DNA of 64,000 nucleotides from VAZQ01 sp963771845 (GCA_963771845.1 CAVYVC010000024.1:124001-188000); one strand, 5' to 3'. Shown: positions 17,698-26,937, counted from the first letter of the stretch. A program made the numbers and translations. The notes: generated by a model from the sequence alone, not told the origin.

Positions 17698-17883
17698 TCA
17701 TTTGTTAAGGTCGATCTCTAGCTGCGCCGTTATCCGCCCAGACATAAATTGTGCAGGCTTTTTCTCTCCACGGCCGCGCCCCGCCCCTCCGCGTTGAACG
17801 TGTTGCCCAGTTCTGTTACGATTAAATCGAAACGCCGCTATGGCCTGGACATTTCTTGCAGGAATTCGCATAACCGCGTTCAT
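17698..17883 (-). CDS. Small hypothetical protein ahead of the STAND-like operon
   Basis: 61 residues (MNAVMRIPARNVQAIAAFRF to QLEIDLNK), ending 9 bp before the start of the 15526 gene. Basic and Gly/Arg-rich in the middle. No recognised domain. It is supported only by spacing and could be a chance frame in the leader. Confidence 0.3.
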   Translation of the reverse strand: MNAVMRIPARNVQAIAAFRFNRNRTGQHVQRGGAGRGRGEKKPAQFMSGRITAQLEIDLNK

Positions 17884-18061
17884 TTGCTGGCCCCGCGATA
17901 CCAAACAGCATATTAACCCGGCGTTGCTTCAAGCGCTAGCGGCAAGGCGAGCCGTGCTTCGAATTAGCAACCGTGGGACGTGGGACCAAAACTGAGAGCG
18001 CTGACGTGCAGATTCGGTTATACGGCCTTAGCCTACCGGTCAAAGATCAGCGGTGTTGCGG

Positions 18062-20776
18062 ATGAGACCTGCCGGTCTGTTATTCTTCCTGCTCTCATTC
18101 CCGTTAGCTAATGCACTCGCCCAATCTCCTGCTCCGATGAACCGCATTGACCTGCATGACGGATGGATGGTGCAAACATCGCGCAAGGTCAGCGCGTCCG
18201 GCGAGGCCATATCTACACTCAACTTCGAGGCCGAAAGTTGGTACAGGACGTCAGTGCCGATGACCGTACTCGCTGTACAGGTTGCGGCGGGAGAATTTCC
18301 AGACCCGTACCACGGGATGAATCTGCGGCGAATTCCCGGAAGTGACGCCTACGAAATCGGTGAGATGTTCGCGCGCAAGCCAATTCCACCTGACAGTCCT
18401 TATGCTGCATCTTGGTGGTACCGAACAGAGTTTACGACTCCGGCCGGTTATGTCGCTCTCCATTTTGACGGGATCAACAACCGCGCGAACGTGTGGGTCA
18501 ACGGCAAGAAGATCGCTGACGCCAGGGATGTTGCGGGCGCGTATCGGAAATTCGAATTCGATGTCACACATGAGCTCGTGAAAGCGGGACGGAACGTCGT
18601 TGCGATCGAGGTGTTCGCGCAGACGCAGAACGATCTCGGGATCAACTGGGTGGATTGGAATCCGAGCCCGCCCGACAAGAATATGGGATTGTGGCAGGAC
18701 GTGTACCTCACGACGAGCGGCCCGGTGCAGATACGAAACCCGGCGGTGGTGACGCGCCTTGTTGAAAATGACGGAGCGATTGCGGAGCTGACAATCCTGA
18801 TGGAGCTTCACAACGCTTCCGACAAGGCCGTGGAGGGCAAGCTCGAGGCCGCGATTCCAGGCTTGAATTTGCGGGTCGAGCAACCGCAGTTACTGGCGGC
18901 CGGAGAGGCAAAGTCGGTGAAATTGATTCCACAGGACTTCGGGCAACTGGTCGTTAAGGGAGCGAAGTTGTGGTGGCCGGCGCAGATGGGGATTCCCGAC
19001 CTTTATGATATGTACACCTCGTTTTCGATAGCCGACGCTGTTTCCGATTCGCATCACATGCGGGTTGGAATTCGCCAAATCAAGTCTGAAATTATCTCTA
19101 CGTCAGATAAGAAAGCACGTCTGTTTCGCGTCAATGGCAAGCCCATCTTAATCCGCGGCGGCGGATGGGCCCCGGACATGATGCTGCGTCGGAACCCAGA
19201 GAAGCTTCGGGCGGAATTCGAATATGTGCAGGCTATGAACCTAAATACGATTCGGCTCGAGGGTAAGCTTGAAAGCGACGAATTCTTCAATCTTGCCGAT
19301 GAAAAAGGAATTCTCGTCATGGCGGGTTGGTGCTGTTGCGATCTTTGGGAAGATTGGGACAAATGGAAAGGAGACCTATTGGCAGTTGCCCGGGAGTCGC
19401 TACGAACCCAGAGCTTACGCCTACGTGGCCATCCGAGTTTGCTTATGTGGTTGAATGCAAGTGATAAGCCGCCACCGGTCGAGGTGGAAAGGACCTACCT
19501 CGACGTTTTGATCGAAACCTCATGGCCAAATCCGATCATCTCGTCCGCGTCGGAAATCCCGTCGGAATTAACTGGCCCTTCAGGCATGAAGATGACCGGA
19601 CCCTATGATTACGTCCCACCAAGCTATTGGCTCATTGACGCGAAGCATGGCGGCGCTTACGGGTTCAACACCGAGACAAGTCCGGGAGTGGCAGTGCCAA
19701 CCCCGAATTCACTCAAAAAATTCATTCCCGCCGATCATCTCTGGCCGACGGAGAGGCGCGAGGATGCCTCCACCGAGAGGAGCGTACCATCGGTGGCGAA
19801 AGATCAGGTCTGGAATTTCCACTCTGGTCAGTACAGATTTAAAAACATCCTCGAAACCTATGACGCAGCATTAAGCGGTCAGTATGGTCCGCCTGCGGAC
19901 CTGAATGATTACAATAGAAAGTCGCAGGCGATGGCCTACGACGCCGAGCGCGCAATGTTCGAAGCGTACTCGCGAGAAAAGTATAGATCCACCGGTGTCA
20001 TTCAGTGGATGCTGAACAATGCATGGCCCTCATTGATTTGGCACTTGTACGACTACAATCTTGAACCCGCGGGCGGCTATTTTGGAGCGAGAAAAGCAAA
20101 CGAGCCCGTTCATATCATGTATTCGTACGATGATCGCAGCATCGCAGTCGTCAACAGCACGTATGACCCTTTCAGGAACCTGATCGCTTCGGTACGAGTC
20201 ATTGATTTTAGGCTGAAAGAATTGTTTTCGGAGGAAAAGGTAGTGGATGTGGATGCTGATGCCGTAAAGGAGCTGCTGCAGGTCCCGGAAGTCCCGTCCG
20301 CTAACTCAACCGTCTATTTTATACAACTCGGCTTGAAAGACGAGCGGGGCAGATCGTTGAGCTCGAACTTCTATTGGCTCTCCACCAAGAAGCCGGAATT
20401 CGATTGGGAGAAAGCTACTCGTCGGTCAACTCCGGTTACTTCTTATGAAGATATGACCGGTTTACTGACTTTGCCAAAAGTACGTCTAAATGCGATAGCT
20501 CATATTCACCCTGCGACGGATCGCAAGCTTGTGCGAGTCCGGCTGAAGAATGCATCGACGGCGCTGGCATTTCAGGTCCGTCTTGCGGTCGAAACTGGCA
20601 AACGAGGTGAAGAGATATTCCCAGTACTCTGGGAGGATAATTACATCTCTCTGCTACCGGGAGAGGAACGGGTGGTCGAAGCGCGCTTCCCCGGTATCCA
20701 CTCGATTGGGCCGCGCGCGAGGCTCAGGATTAGCGGGTGGAACATCGAACCGAAGACCTTGGCGATCCAAGATTGA
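18062..20776 (+). CDS. Secreted GH2 family exo-beta-D-glucosaminidase/mannosidase-like enzyme
   Basis: 904 residues from ATG 18062 (a GTG at 18053 is also in frame). Signal peptide 1-22 (LLFFLLSFPLANALAQ). N-terminal sugar-binding jelly-roll (ASWWYRTEFTTPAGYVALHF, DGINNRANVWVNG), immunoglobulin-like domain, then a TIM barrel. Acid/base Asp at about 467 in LNASDKPP and nucleophile Glu at about 537 in FNTETSPG sit as in CsxA-type exo-glucosaminidases (469/541). Length fits. It would release terminal glucosamine or a related sugar outside the cytoplasm. It is alone on its strand in an island of signalling genes; lower GC than its surroundings suggests transfer. Confidence 0.85.
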   Translation: MRPAGLLFFLLSFPLANALAQSPAPMNRIDLHDGWMVQTSRKVSASGEAISTLNFEAESWYRTSVPMTVLAVQVAAGEFPDPYHGMNLRRIPGSDAYEIGEMFARKPIPPDSPYAASWWYRTEFTTPAGYVALHFDGINNRANVWVNGKKIADARDVAGAYRKFEFDVTHELVKAGRNVVAIEVFAQTQNDLGINWVDWNPSPPDKNMGLWQDVYLTTSGPVQIRNPAVVTRLVENDGAIAELTILMELHNASDKAVEGKLEAAIPGLNLRVEQPQLLAAGEAKSVKLIPQDFGQLVVKGAKLWWPAQMGIPDLYDMYTSFSIADAVSDSHHMRVGIRQIKSEIISTSDKKARLFRVNGKPILIRGGGWAPDMMLRRNPEKLRAEFEYVQAMNLNTIRLEGKLESDEFFNLADEKGILVMAGWCCCDLWEDWDKWKGDLLAVARESLRTQSLRLRGHPSLLMWLNASDKPPPVEVERTYLDVLIETSWPNPIISSASEIPSELTGPSGMKMTGPYDYVPPSYWLIDAKHGGAYGFNTETSPGVAVPTPNSLKKFIPADHLWPTERREDASTERSVPSVAKDQVWNFHSGQYRFKNILETYDAALSGQYGPPADLNDYNRKSQAMAYDAERAMFEAYSREKYRSTGVIQWMLNNAWPSLIWHLYDYNLEPAGGYFGARKANEPVHIMYSYDDRSIAVVNSTYDPFRNLIASVRVIDFRLKELFSEEKVVDVDADAVKELLQVPEVPSANSTVYFIQLGLKDERGRSLSSNFYWLSTKKPEFDWEKATRRSTPVTSYEDMTGLLTLPKVRLNAIAHIHPATDRKLVRVRLKNASTALAFQVRLAVETGKRGEEIFPVLWEDNYISLLPGEERVVEARFPGIHSIGPRARLRISGWNIEPKTLAIQD

Positions 20777-20868
20777 GATGGGACGGCATTAACGCGCAAT
20801 TCTGCCGTTGAGACTGGACCTGTCGGACGTGCCTCCGGTGCTGCCGAAGAACATCGCTCGGTCTAGGT

Positions 20869-21010
20869 CTGGCGGTCATTGCAGAAGGGCAGGTGTTCTG
20901 GCGCTGGGACGCTCGGAATAGGGCAGGCGGCCGAAGATTGATCGTGGCTTGCGTGGCCTGATCCGACGGATGAGCAGGGAAAACCCAAAGTGCGAATGGC
21001 AGTTGATCGG
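20869..21010 (+). pseudogene. Remnant of integrase-core (rve) transposase
   Basis: Two adjoining frames read EGQVFWRWDARNRAGG and RPKIDRGLRGLIRRMSREN, the hinge preceding the DDE core of IS3/IS481-like transposases. They are separated by a frame change, and the match breaks off at NPKCEW. About 90 bp of older sequence before it is unreadable. Confidence 0.6.
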
Positions 21011-21110
21011 CTGTTTGGTGAATTGTCTTCTGAAGTTCGAATCCTGTCAGCCCAGCCAAACAGTACGTCTCCGCTTGCGATGTCCGGCTCGAATAACTGT
21101 CGGTCGACGG

Positions 21111-21179
21111 TCGGCTCGTGTCGGCCTTGGCCTCGTTATAAGTCGACGCTTCTGTCAGATGATGGGCGGTGACCTCAGT
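21111..21179 (+). pseudogene. Remnant of a histidine kinase (ATPase G2 box)
   Basis: 23 codons read SARVGLGLVISRRFCQMMGG and DLS, the G2-box end of a HATPase_c domain. Nothing upstream continues it. It is one of three unrelated gene ends fused head to tail here. Confidence 0.55.
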
Positions 21180-21187
21180 CGAGCAGA

Positions 21188-21280
21188 TTCGAGCTCGTGA
21201 TCAATGCGGAAACCGCAAGGCTGTTTGGCCTCAACGTACCGCCAACACTGCTCGCCACCGCTGACGAGTTGATCGAATAA
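21188..21280 (+). pseudogene. Remnant: C-terminus of PF04392-type ABC binding protein
   Basis: FELVINAETARLFGLNVPPT, then LLATADELIE and stop: the classic ending of this family, 30 codons long. A group II intron begins on the base after its TAA. Confidence 0.7.
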
Positions 21281-21920
21281 GTGCGCCAGCACAAAGCTGG
21301 TGCGATCCAGCCGGTGCAAGTCCGGCCCAAGTAAGGAGTAGCGTCCGCTTGGTAGCGAGTGTTGCGTGGCCACTGGCGACAGTGGTTGCGAAGCGTACAC
21401 AGCGATTGCATGGGGTGTGGGATTGAGCCACGAAAGGTCATACATCGCAGGGGCCGAGAGTTTTTATTCGCTCGAAGGCAACATGTGCGGCACCGCTACG
21501 CGAGGTGCTGTCGCCCTGCCGGGGTCTAAGGCCACATCACGTGCAAAGGGATCGCATCGGAAGCTGGGAGGTCTCGTGTCCGGCCGTCAGCGTCGCGTGA
21601 GAGGGACGGTCCGCATCGGGAAGGTGAGGAGCCGTAGCCGATGATGCACGGATACGAGAAGTCTGACCCTGCCATAGTAGCTGTGAAACCGGCGAACAAA
21701 GCGGAGCGATCCGCTGCGGAGTTGGTGGAGCCAAGGGCAGGGACCGAGGGGAATGCGCGCCAACTAAGCACGCGCCGGACTCCGAGCCGGGTAAGCGTGA
21801 CACAGGACGTTGGCTCGTCTACGGCACCGAATTGCCGTCGATACCCGAGGTGGGAGCCGTATGCGGGAAAGCCGCACGTACGGATCTGGGCGGGGGGCGC
21901 GAGGTAACTCGCGTCCCTAC
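21281..21920 (+). mobile_element. Group II intron with internally deleted reverse transcriptase
   Basis: 640 nt. The 5' end GTGCGCCAGC and the following GGTGCAAGTCCGGC match group II intron domain I starts. A domain V hairpin is at 21854-21887 (GAGCCGTATGCGGGAAAGCC... closing with ACGGATCT), followed by a domain VI-like stem and a 3' end CCCTAC. The maturase/RT gene is reduced to 87 codons. The 3' flank (CTTTTTTGCTGCATTTGCTC) resembles the sequence that follows the same gene end at 31294, so the insertion point directly after the stop codon is supported. Splicing is possible only with help from another RT. Confidence 0.8.
21644..21907 (+). pseudogene. Deleted group II intron reverse transcriptase/maturase (N- and C-terminal ends only)
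   Basis: Begins like intron-encoded RTs of this group (MHGYEKSDPAIVAVKPANKA... VEPRAGTEGNARQLSTRRT). It then jumps in frame to the extreme C-terminus that overlaps domain V (RWEPYAGKPHVRIWAGG). All catalytic RT blocks, the YADD box and the maturase X domain are missing. Confidence 0.75.
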
Positions 21921-21964
21921 CGCGAAAGCTTTTTTGCTGCATTTGCTCAGGTCTCCTCTTGGCA

Positions 21965-22183
21965 GATTTTGTTGCAAAAGTCTTTTTGCACTGGTGATCA
22001 AAAATTCTCCGGGCCGTAGGCGCGACTTTCGTGTAAAGATGTGGGGGACCTCATCGCCTGACGATAAACTCACGGGCGACCTCGGTAACGTGATAGAGTC
22101 CACACAGATCGGCGGTCGTCGGTCGGATTGTCCTATGGCGTGAAAACTATCACCGGGCAATTTTGGACTTTTGCAACAATATC
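21965..22183. mobile_element. MITE, 219 bp, with 4-bp target duplication
   Basis: Terminal inverted repeats: left GATTTTGTTGCAAAAGTC, right (reverse complement) GATATTGTTGCAAAAGTC, with further similarity (CTGGTGAT / CCGGTGAT) for about 35 bp. GGCA flanks both sides (21961-21964 and 22184-22187). No transposase inside. Likely moved by an IS with TTGTTGCAAAAGTC-type ends. Confidence 0.7.
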
Positions 22184-22187
22184 GGCA

Positions 22188-22493
22188 CTGAGCAGCGGTC
22201 GTTTGGGCTCAACTTTACGGCCGGTATCGGAGGTGCTGCGGACCTGTCTTGTTCAGAGTTCCTGCACAAGTGACACGCTCGGATAATGGCCGGCCGCCCG
22301 GCGACATCTGTCGGAAGCCTTTTCCGATTAGCCATCAGATGGCTTCTTCTCCCGAAACTGGCGCAGCAGTGAGGCGCCGAGAAATCATTACGGTTGGTGG
22401 CACAGTATCGCGAGGCGATTGCGGGGCCCGCAGCTGAGAGAGTGGTGGCAAGCGAAAAAGCTAGAGAGATGGTGTAAACAATCGGGGCGCCAA
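22188..22493 (+). other. Gene-free stretch downstream of the MITE
   Basis: About 300 bp with no convincing coding on either strand and no repeat that I recognise. Confidence 0.3.
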
Positions 22494-22688
22494 ATGCCGA
22501 ATGAGACACACCTAAAAAGGCTGATTTCTGATGCCGTGTTCGACGCACATAACACGCATGGAAAGCAAGCCGCGGGAGATCGGCTTCATGTCAGTCGTGA
22601 GGACTCCCGCGTCATTGCAAGCGCGGTTTTCGATGCTCTGAAGCGTGCGAACGTTCTGCTCATTGACCAGCCTGGTCAGTCCGACTGA
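22494..22688 (+). CDS. Small hypothetical protein upstream of the NUDIX-macro gene
   Basis: 64 residues, amphipathic and charged (MPNETHLKRLISDAVFDAHN ... SREDSRVIASAVFDALKRAN), predicted helical. No known domain. The frame is open further upstream to 22419. Codon use looks coding-like, but there is no clear ribosome site. It lies 137 bp before the NUDIX-macro gene and might belong to that module. Confidence 0.4.
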   Translation: MPNETHLKRLISDAVFDAHNTHGKQAAGDRLHVSREDSRVIASAVFDALKRANVLLIDQPGQSD

Positions 22689-22825
22689 CCCTGAAGCGGC
22701 TTGGCCGCGTAGCGGCCACGCACCATACATCGTCTTCCCCGTGCGGCCGCCGCTCCTCACGGCCGCCCTAAATCTGCTATGGAAGCTCCACAAGGTCCAC
22801 ATGGGCGGTGGGGTCGGAGACTGCG

Positions 22826-24160
22826 ATGTCAGAATCCCGCGAACATAAGGTTCATAGTCGACGTGTCCTATTTGACGATTTTTTTAGGCTTGTGGAACTG
22901 GTCGTGTCGCATGAACAGGCTGACGGCAAGGAAAGTGACAAGCTACGGCGGTTGGTTTTCGAGCGGGGCGATGCAGTCGCGGTGCTGCTTTATAACAGCG
23001 ATAGCGATGATGTCGTGTTGGTCAACCAGTTCAGGCCTCCGACGTTAGACAAAGGGCTTTGGGCAAATAATAACAGGCGAGAGGGCTGGACTACGGGGGA
23101 TGGCTGGATCGTTGAGCTGGTCGCCGGGATGATCCCAGAAAAGGAACGCGCGGATCCGAGGTTGACTGCGGTCCGCGAAACGAAGGAGGAAACCGGGTAC
23201 GAGATCAACAAGGATAAGCTCCAGCACGTTGGTACGTTTTTCACCTCGCCGGGCGGTACGTCGGAGCGGATATTCCTTTACTTTGCGAAGGTAAGCGGAC
23301 CAAGGCCCGCGGAACGGGGCGGCATCGGCGACGAAGACATCGAAATCAAGCACATATCATCAAAGATCCTGTTTGATTTGATGAAGGACAAACTGATCGA
23401 AGATTTAAAGCTGCTGATTGGCGCCCAATGGCTGCAGGACTATCTTAGGAAGGAACAAGAACAAATATCGCGTACTCCGCTCAGCCCCTCGACCTGCGTC
23501 AAGCATCAGTTGAAAAACCGGAAAGGGCGCTTCATCGGGTATCACACCGGCCGCATCCACGACATTAACGGCGTCGATGCTTGGGTGAATTCCGAGAACG
23601 AGGACATGATCATGGATCGCTATATCGGGCGATCCATCTCGGCGAGTATCCGGTGGCTCGGTTCTGAAAAGAATGCAGACGGGGATATCACCGACGACAC
23701 AATCGCAAAGGCGTTGGAGCGTCAGGTTGCGCTACACGAGAAGGTGGGCACCATGGACGTCCTGGTGACCAAGTCGGGCGCGTTGCGGCATCGACAAGTC
23801 CACCGAATTTATCATGTTGCCACGGTAAAGAGGGGCTTGGATCAGGGCCAAGCTTTTAGAGCGGTCCCCGAGGAGCTTCCCGTGTGCGTAACGCGGGTGC
23901 TGGAGAGGGTTGACAAGATCAATAGAAAATTCTGGACGCGGAGTAAGGATCGGTCGATTCTGTTTCCAATTTTAGGATCTGGCGACGGCAATTTGTCGCT
24001 TGAGATCGTAGCTCCCGATCAAATTAAGGCGGCGGTGGACTATCTCGAAAGCCATCCGGACACGCTGTTGACGGAGATCTATTTTCTCGCATTCACCGAG
24101 CGCCACAAACGTGCCTGCGATCAAGTGTTCCGGCAATTGCAAAAGTATGGCCGGATTTGA
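22826..24160 (+). CDS. NUDIX hydrolase-macro domain fusion protein
   Basis: 444 residues from ATG 22826 (GGAG 9 bp upstream; a GTG at 22808 is in frame). Residues about 10-190 form a NUDIX domain of the ADP-ribose pyrophosphatase type: VLVNQFRPPT, then a NUDIX box AGMIPEKERADPRLTAVRET plus KEETGY with two residues more than the canonical spacing. Residues about 228-440 resemble a macro domain: VDAWVNSENEDMIMDRYIGR, a Val-Thr-x-Ser-Gly-Ala-Leu loop, IYHVATV, and ILFPILGSGDGNLSLE. Both domains act on ADP-ribose or relatives, so the protein may bind, sense or destroy a NAD-derived signal. Next gene, 36 bp on: multi-TM patatin. No known system with this exact pair is recalled. Confidence 0.82.
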   Translation: MSESREHKVHSRRVLFDDFFRLVELVVSHEQADGKESDKLRRLVFERGDAVAVLLYNSDSDDVVLVNQFRPPTLDKGLWANNNRREGWTTGDGWIVELVAGMIPEKERADPRLTAVRETKEETGYEINKDKLQHVGTFFTSPGGTSERIFLYFAKVSGPRPAERGGIGDEDIEIKHISSKILFDLMKDKLIEDLKLLIGAQWLQDYLRKEQEQISRTPLSPSTCVKHQLKNRKGRFIGYHTGRIHDINGVDAWVNSENEDMIMDRYIGRSISASIRWLGSEKNADGDITDDTIAKALERQVALHEKVGTMDVLVTKSGALRHRQVHRIYHVATVKRGLDQGQAFRAVPEELPVCVTRVLERVDKINRKFWTRSKDRSILFPILGSGDGNLSLEIVAPDQIKAAVDYLESHPDTLLTEIYFLAFTERHKRACDQVFRQLQKYGRI

Positions 24161-24196
24161 GAACTCATCGACGAGGGATAGCGGGATAGAAGTGTC

Positions 24197-26588
24197 ATGT
24201 ATTACGATCTCTGGCGCGATCGGATGAAAGACTTGATCTGGCAGCCGCTGAGCGGCGTCCTGCAAACCTTCCACCTTTTACCGCCAGTGGCTGCAATCGT
24301 CATATTTCTGTTTTTGACTTCATTTGGACAAATCCGCGAGCTGTATTTTTTCTATCTCGAGCAACTTAATGCGTGGCAAATCATATTTGCGCTGGCGGCG
24401 TTCAGCCTCGTCAGCGCGGCCTTGCTTCTATCCCACCTTTTGCTGTCCCCACAGAGCCGCGGCCTTGAATATTCGAGCGGTGCTCGGCGGCGCGACGTCT
24501 TCTACAGCGGTGTCCGACGGATTACGGCGATCGCTCTGTCTTTATCTCCATGGGCGGGTCTGTGTGTGGGTGTTGTGCTTGCCCTGTTCAAGCTTCGAGA
24601 AATTGAAGCAAAACTGAAAGCGATGGCGGAGCCCTTCGACGCGCTCAAGTCGGACGTCTTTGAGATATCCATGGGCGTCAAAGGTATTATGATATACGGC
24701 GTTGTTGCTTGCGCTTTGTTTGTCCTGGTAGGCGGGGCGCTCACCTATTGGCTGGACGGGTTCTGCAGAAGCAACGTGCGATACGCAAAGGTTGTTGTTC
24801 CGGTCTTTGTCAGCATTGCAGTGTTCATCGGCGCGACAGCATTGGCGCCCTTTTTCGAAATGCAAATTGTCGATTTCAATAAGTTTCTCGGACCCTTGGC
24901 AACAATGGCCCTGAGCTTCTTGTTCTTCCTATCGATTACCGTGGCACTGGCACTGTTTTCGAGAAATGCCCGCTCGCAGGATTTGGGCTTGCCGGCGCTC
25001 TCGTTGGCGATCATCGCGATTGCGCTGGGAGCATTTTTTGGCTTTTCGACCGGCACCATCGCCATCTGCATTTTCGGTATCTACCTCGTCTTGACCCTGC
25101 TTGCCCTCTGTCTGTTCCTTCGCTTCGAAACATCGTCCGCCTCACAGCACGATTTGTGGGTGGTTTGGCTAACTCTGCTGATCGCGACGCTCGCTGCATT
25201 CACGACGATGCGAGAGGCGCATCTGCTTGAGCCGGTTCAAGTCAAGGAAGGTTCGCCCGAGCCGTTGGCATCGAGGGTCGCGTCTTCAAATGACAAATCG
25301 CTGGAGGAAAGTTTCAGGCGTTGGCTGCATGAACGGCCAGACAGGAATGAATGGAGCGGCGCCAAATATCCAGTCTTCATCATCGCCGTACAGGGTGGCG
25401 GAATCTATGCCGCGGCCGCCGCATCGATGTTCCTGGTTCACCTGCAGGACGAGCAACCTAATTTCGCAAACCACGTATTTGCGATTAGCGCCGTCTCCGG
25501 CGGCGCAATCGCCGCGAGCATTTTTGATGTTCTTCTCGGTTCGTCGGACCTAAAGTGCGTAGAACAAAAAAACAGACGCGATCATTTGTCTCAGCGAATG
25601 ATGAAAATACTTCTCGACGATCATTTCTCCCCGATTGTTGGCTCGATCATTCCGGATTTTCTCGGATTTCCAGATTTTCTCGGTTTCAAGGCGGACCGCG
25701 CTGATGGAACTCGAGAAAAGCTTTACGCGCTCCGTCGAATCGTGTGACGCGGCTGCTTCAAAAAAGCTAGGCGATGCGTTTTCTGAGCACTTTATTTCGG
25801 GTGGCCCCCCGGCGTTGGTTCTGAACACGACATGGGCTGAAAGGGGGTATCGGGTCGCATTTGCGCCCTTTGTCCTCGAAGGCGATGGCACCGTGTATTC
25901 ATTTTTGGCGGATATGCTGGGTGCGGACGGAAAGAAAATGTCGGTCATGCGCGCAGCCGCGGCTAGCGCGCGGTTTCCCGGCATTCTCCCGCCATACTCC
26001 ATCATGCGGCAGTGGACAGATAACAGGGGACAGCAGCAAACAAAACGTTGGAATTTCGTCGATGGCGGCTATTCCGATCCGTCCGGAGCCGCAACGGCGC
26101 TTGAAATCTATCAGGCATTGGAAAAGTTGAACCAGTCAAAGTCAATGGAATCCTCACCCACGCAGGATATCGACCTCAAGTTGATCCTGCTCACCGGCGT
26201 CCAAAGCGACGCAACATTCGCGGATGCCGACGGCACGCCGTTTCGCGACGTCATGGCGCCGATCGATGCAATCTTGAGTGTGCGAGGGTTGCTGGCCGGT
26301 CAAAGCGTAACGCGGGTGATCAAATTGTTCGGAAAGGACTCCGAACAACTCAAGGTCGTGGAGCTTCAGGACGAGTTGTTCGCCCTGCCGTTGGGTTGGA
26401 CGATCTCGAGAGCGACGTTCGGCGTCGTATCGATGCTGATGGGCCGTAGCGATCTGTGTCCCGACAAAAAGCTGAGCATAGTAAGAGACGATGGCCCGCG
26501 CACCGAACAGGAAAATGAGCAGGAGATCTTGCGAAGGAACAGCTGCAAGGTGCGCGATATCAAGGAAGTCTTGAACCGGAAACGGTAG
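24197..26588 (+). pseudogene. Multi-TM patatin-like phospholipase, split by a frameshift
   Basis: Frame 1 (24197-25747) gives about nine TM helices in residues 27-340, then the patatin core: Gly-rich oxyanion loop VQGGGIYAAAAAS (about 398) and nucleophile elbow ISAVSGGAIAAS (Ser about 435). Frame 2 takes over near 25705 (MELEKSFTRSVESCD) and carries the catalytic Asp in FVDGGYSDPSG, ending at 26588. One extra base (or two missing) near 25700 joins them. Intact, it would be a membrane-anchored lipase, like effectors that break the cell membrane in abortive infection. The split may be a real mutation or a sequence error; all catalytic motifs are preserved. Immediately downstream of the NUDIX-macro gene. 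Confidence 0.75.
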
Positions 26589-26594
26589 AGCGCA

Positions 26595-26937
26595 ACGCAC
26601 CGCCGTTTGGCTCCGCATTTCCGGTCACGGCCACCGATTGCGGCGGCAACGGTTTAGGCCAGCCTGCCGGCGGCCAAAAATTGGCTGAATGACAGTCATT
26701 CGGACGGCTTGGCCGGGCGGGCGGCCAAGAAACCCGGCCGGCGCTAAAATACTCCTGTTTTGCTGGGGTAGCTCGAGCTTGGCGCGCCTGGCCGATTCAC
26801 CTGGGTGTCAAATTGACACCGAAGGTTGGAATTGAACGTCAAGCCGCCCGCCTTGCGCTGGAATGCTGGCCTAAGCCGTTGCCGCCCCGATCGAAGGCCG
26901 TGGTAGGAAAAGCCCTGCCCAAACCAGCCGCGTGGTC
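26595..26937. repeat. 343-bp inverted repeat, right copy (MITE-like)
   Basis: Mirror copy of 11921-12263, starting 6 bp after the patatin stop codon. Together the two copies enclose 14.3 kb. No target duplication is visible at its borders. Confidence 0.9.

Noticed and set aside
25635..26588. Separate small patatin gene overlapping the membrane protein gene
   Set aside because: Its first ~25 codons are only another frame of the upstream gene, and the catalytic Ser and Gly loop lie in the other frame. The two frames together make one ordinary patatin, so a frame break explains it better.
11921..26937. Classic composite transposon
   Set aside because: The 343-bp end repeats encode no transposase, and no target duplication is visible at the outer borders.
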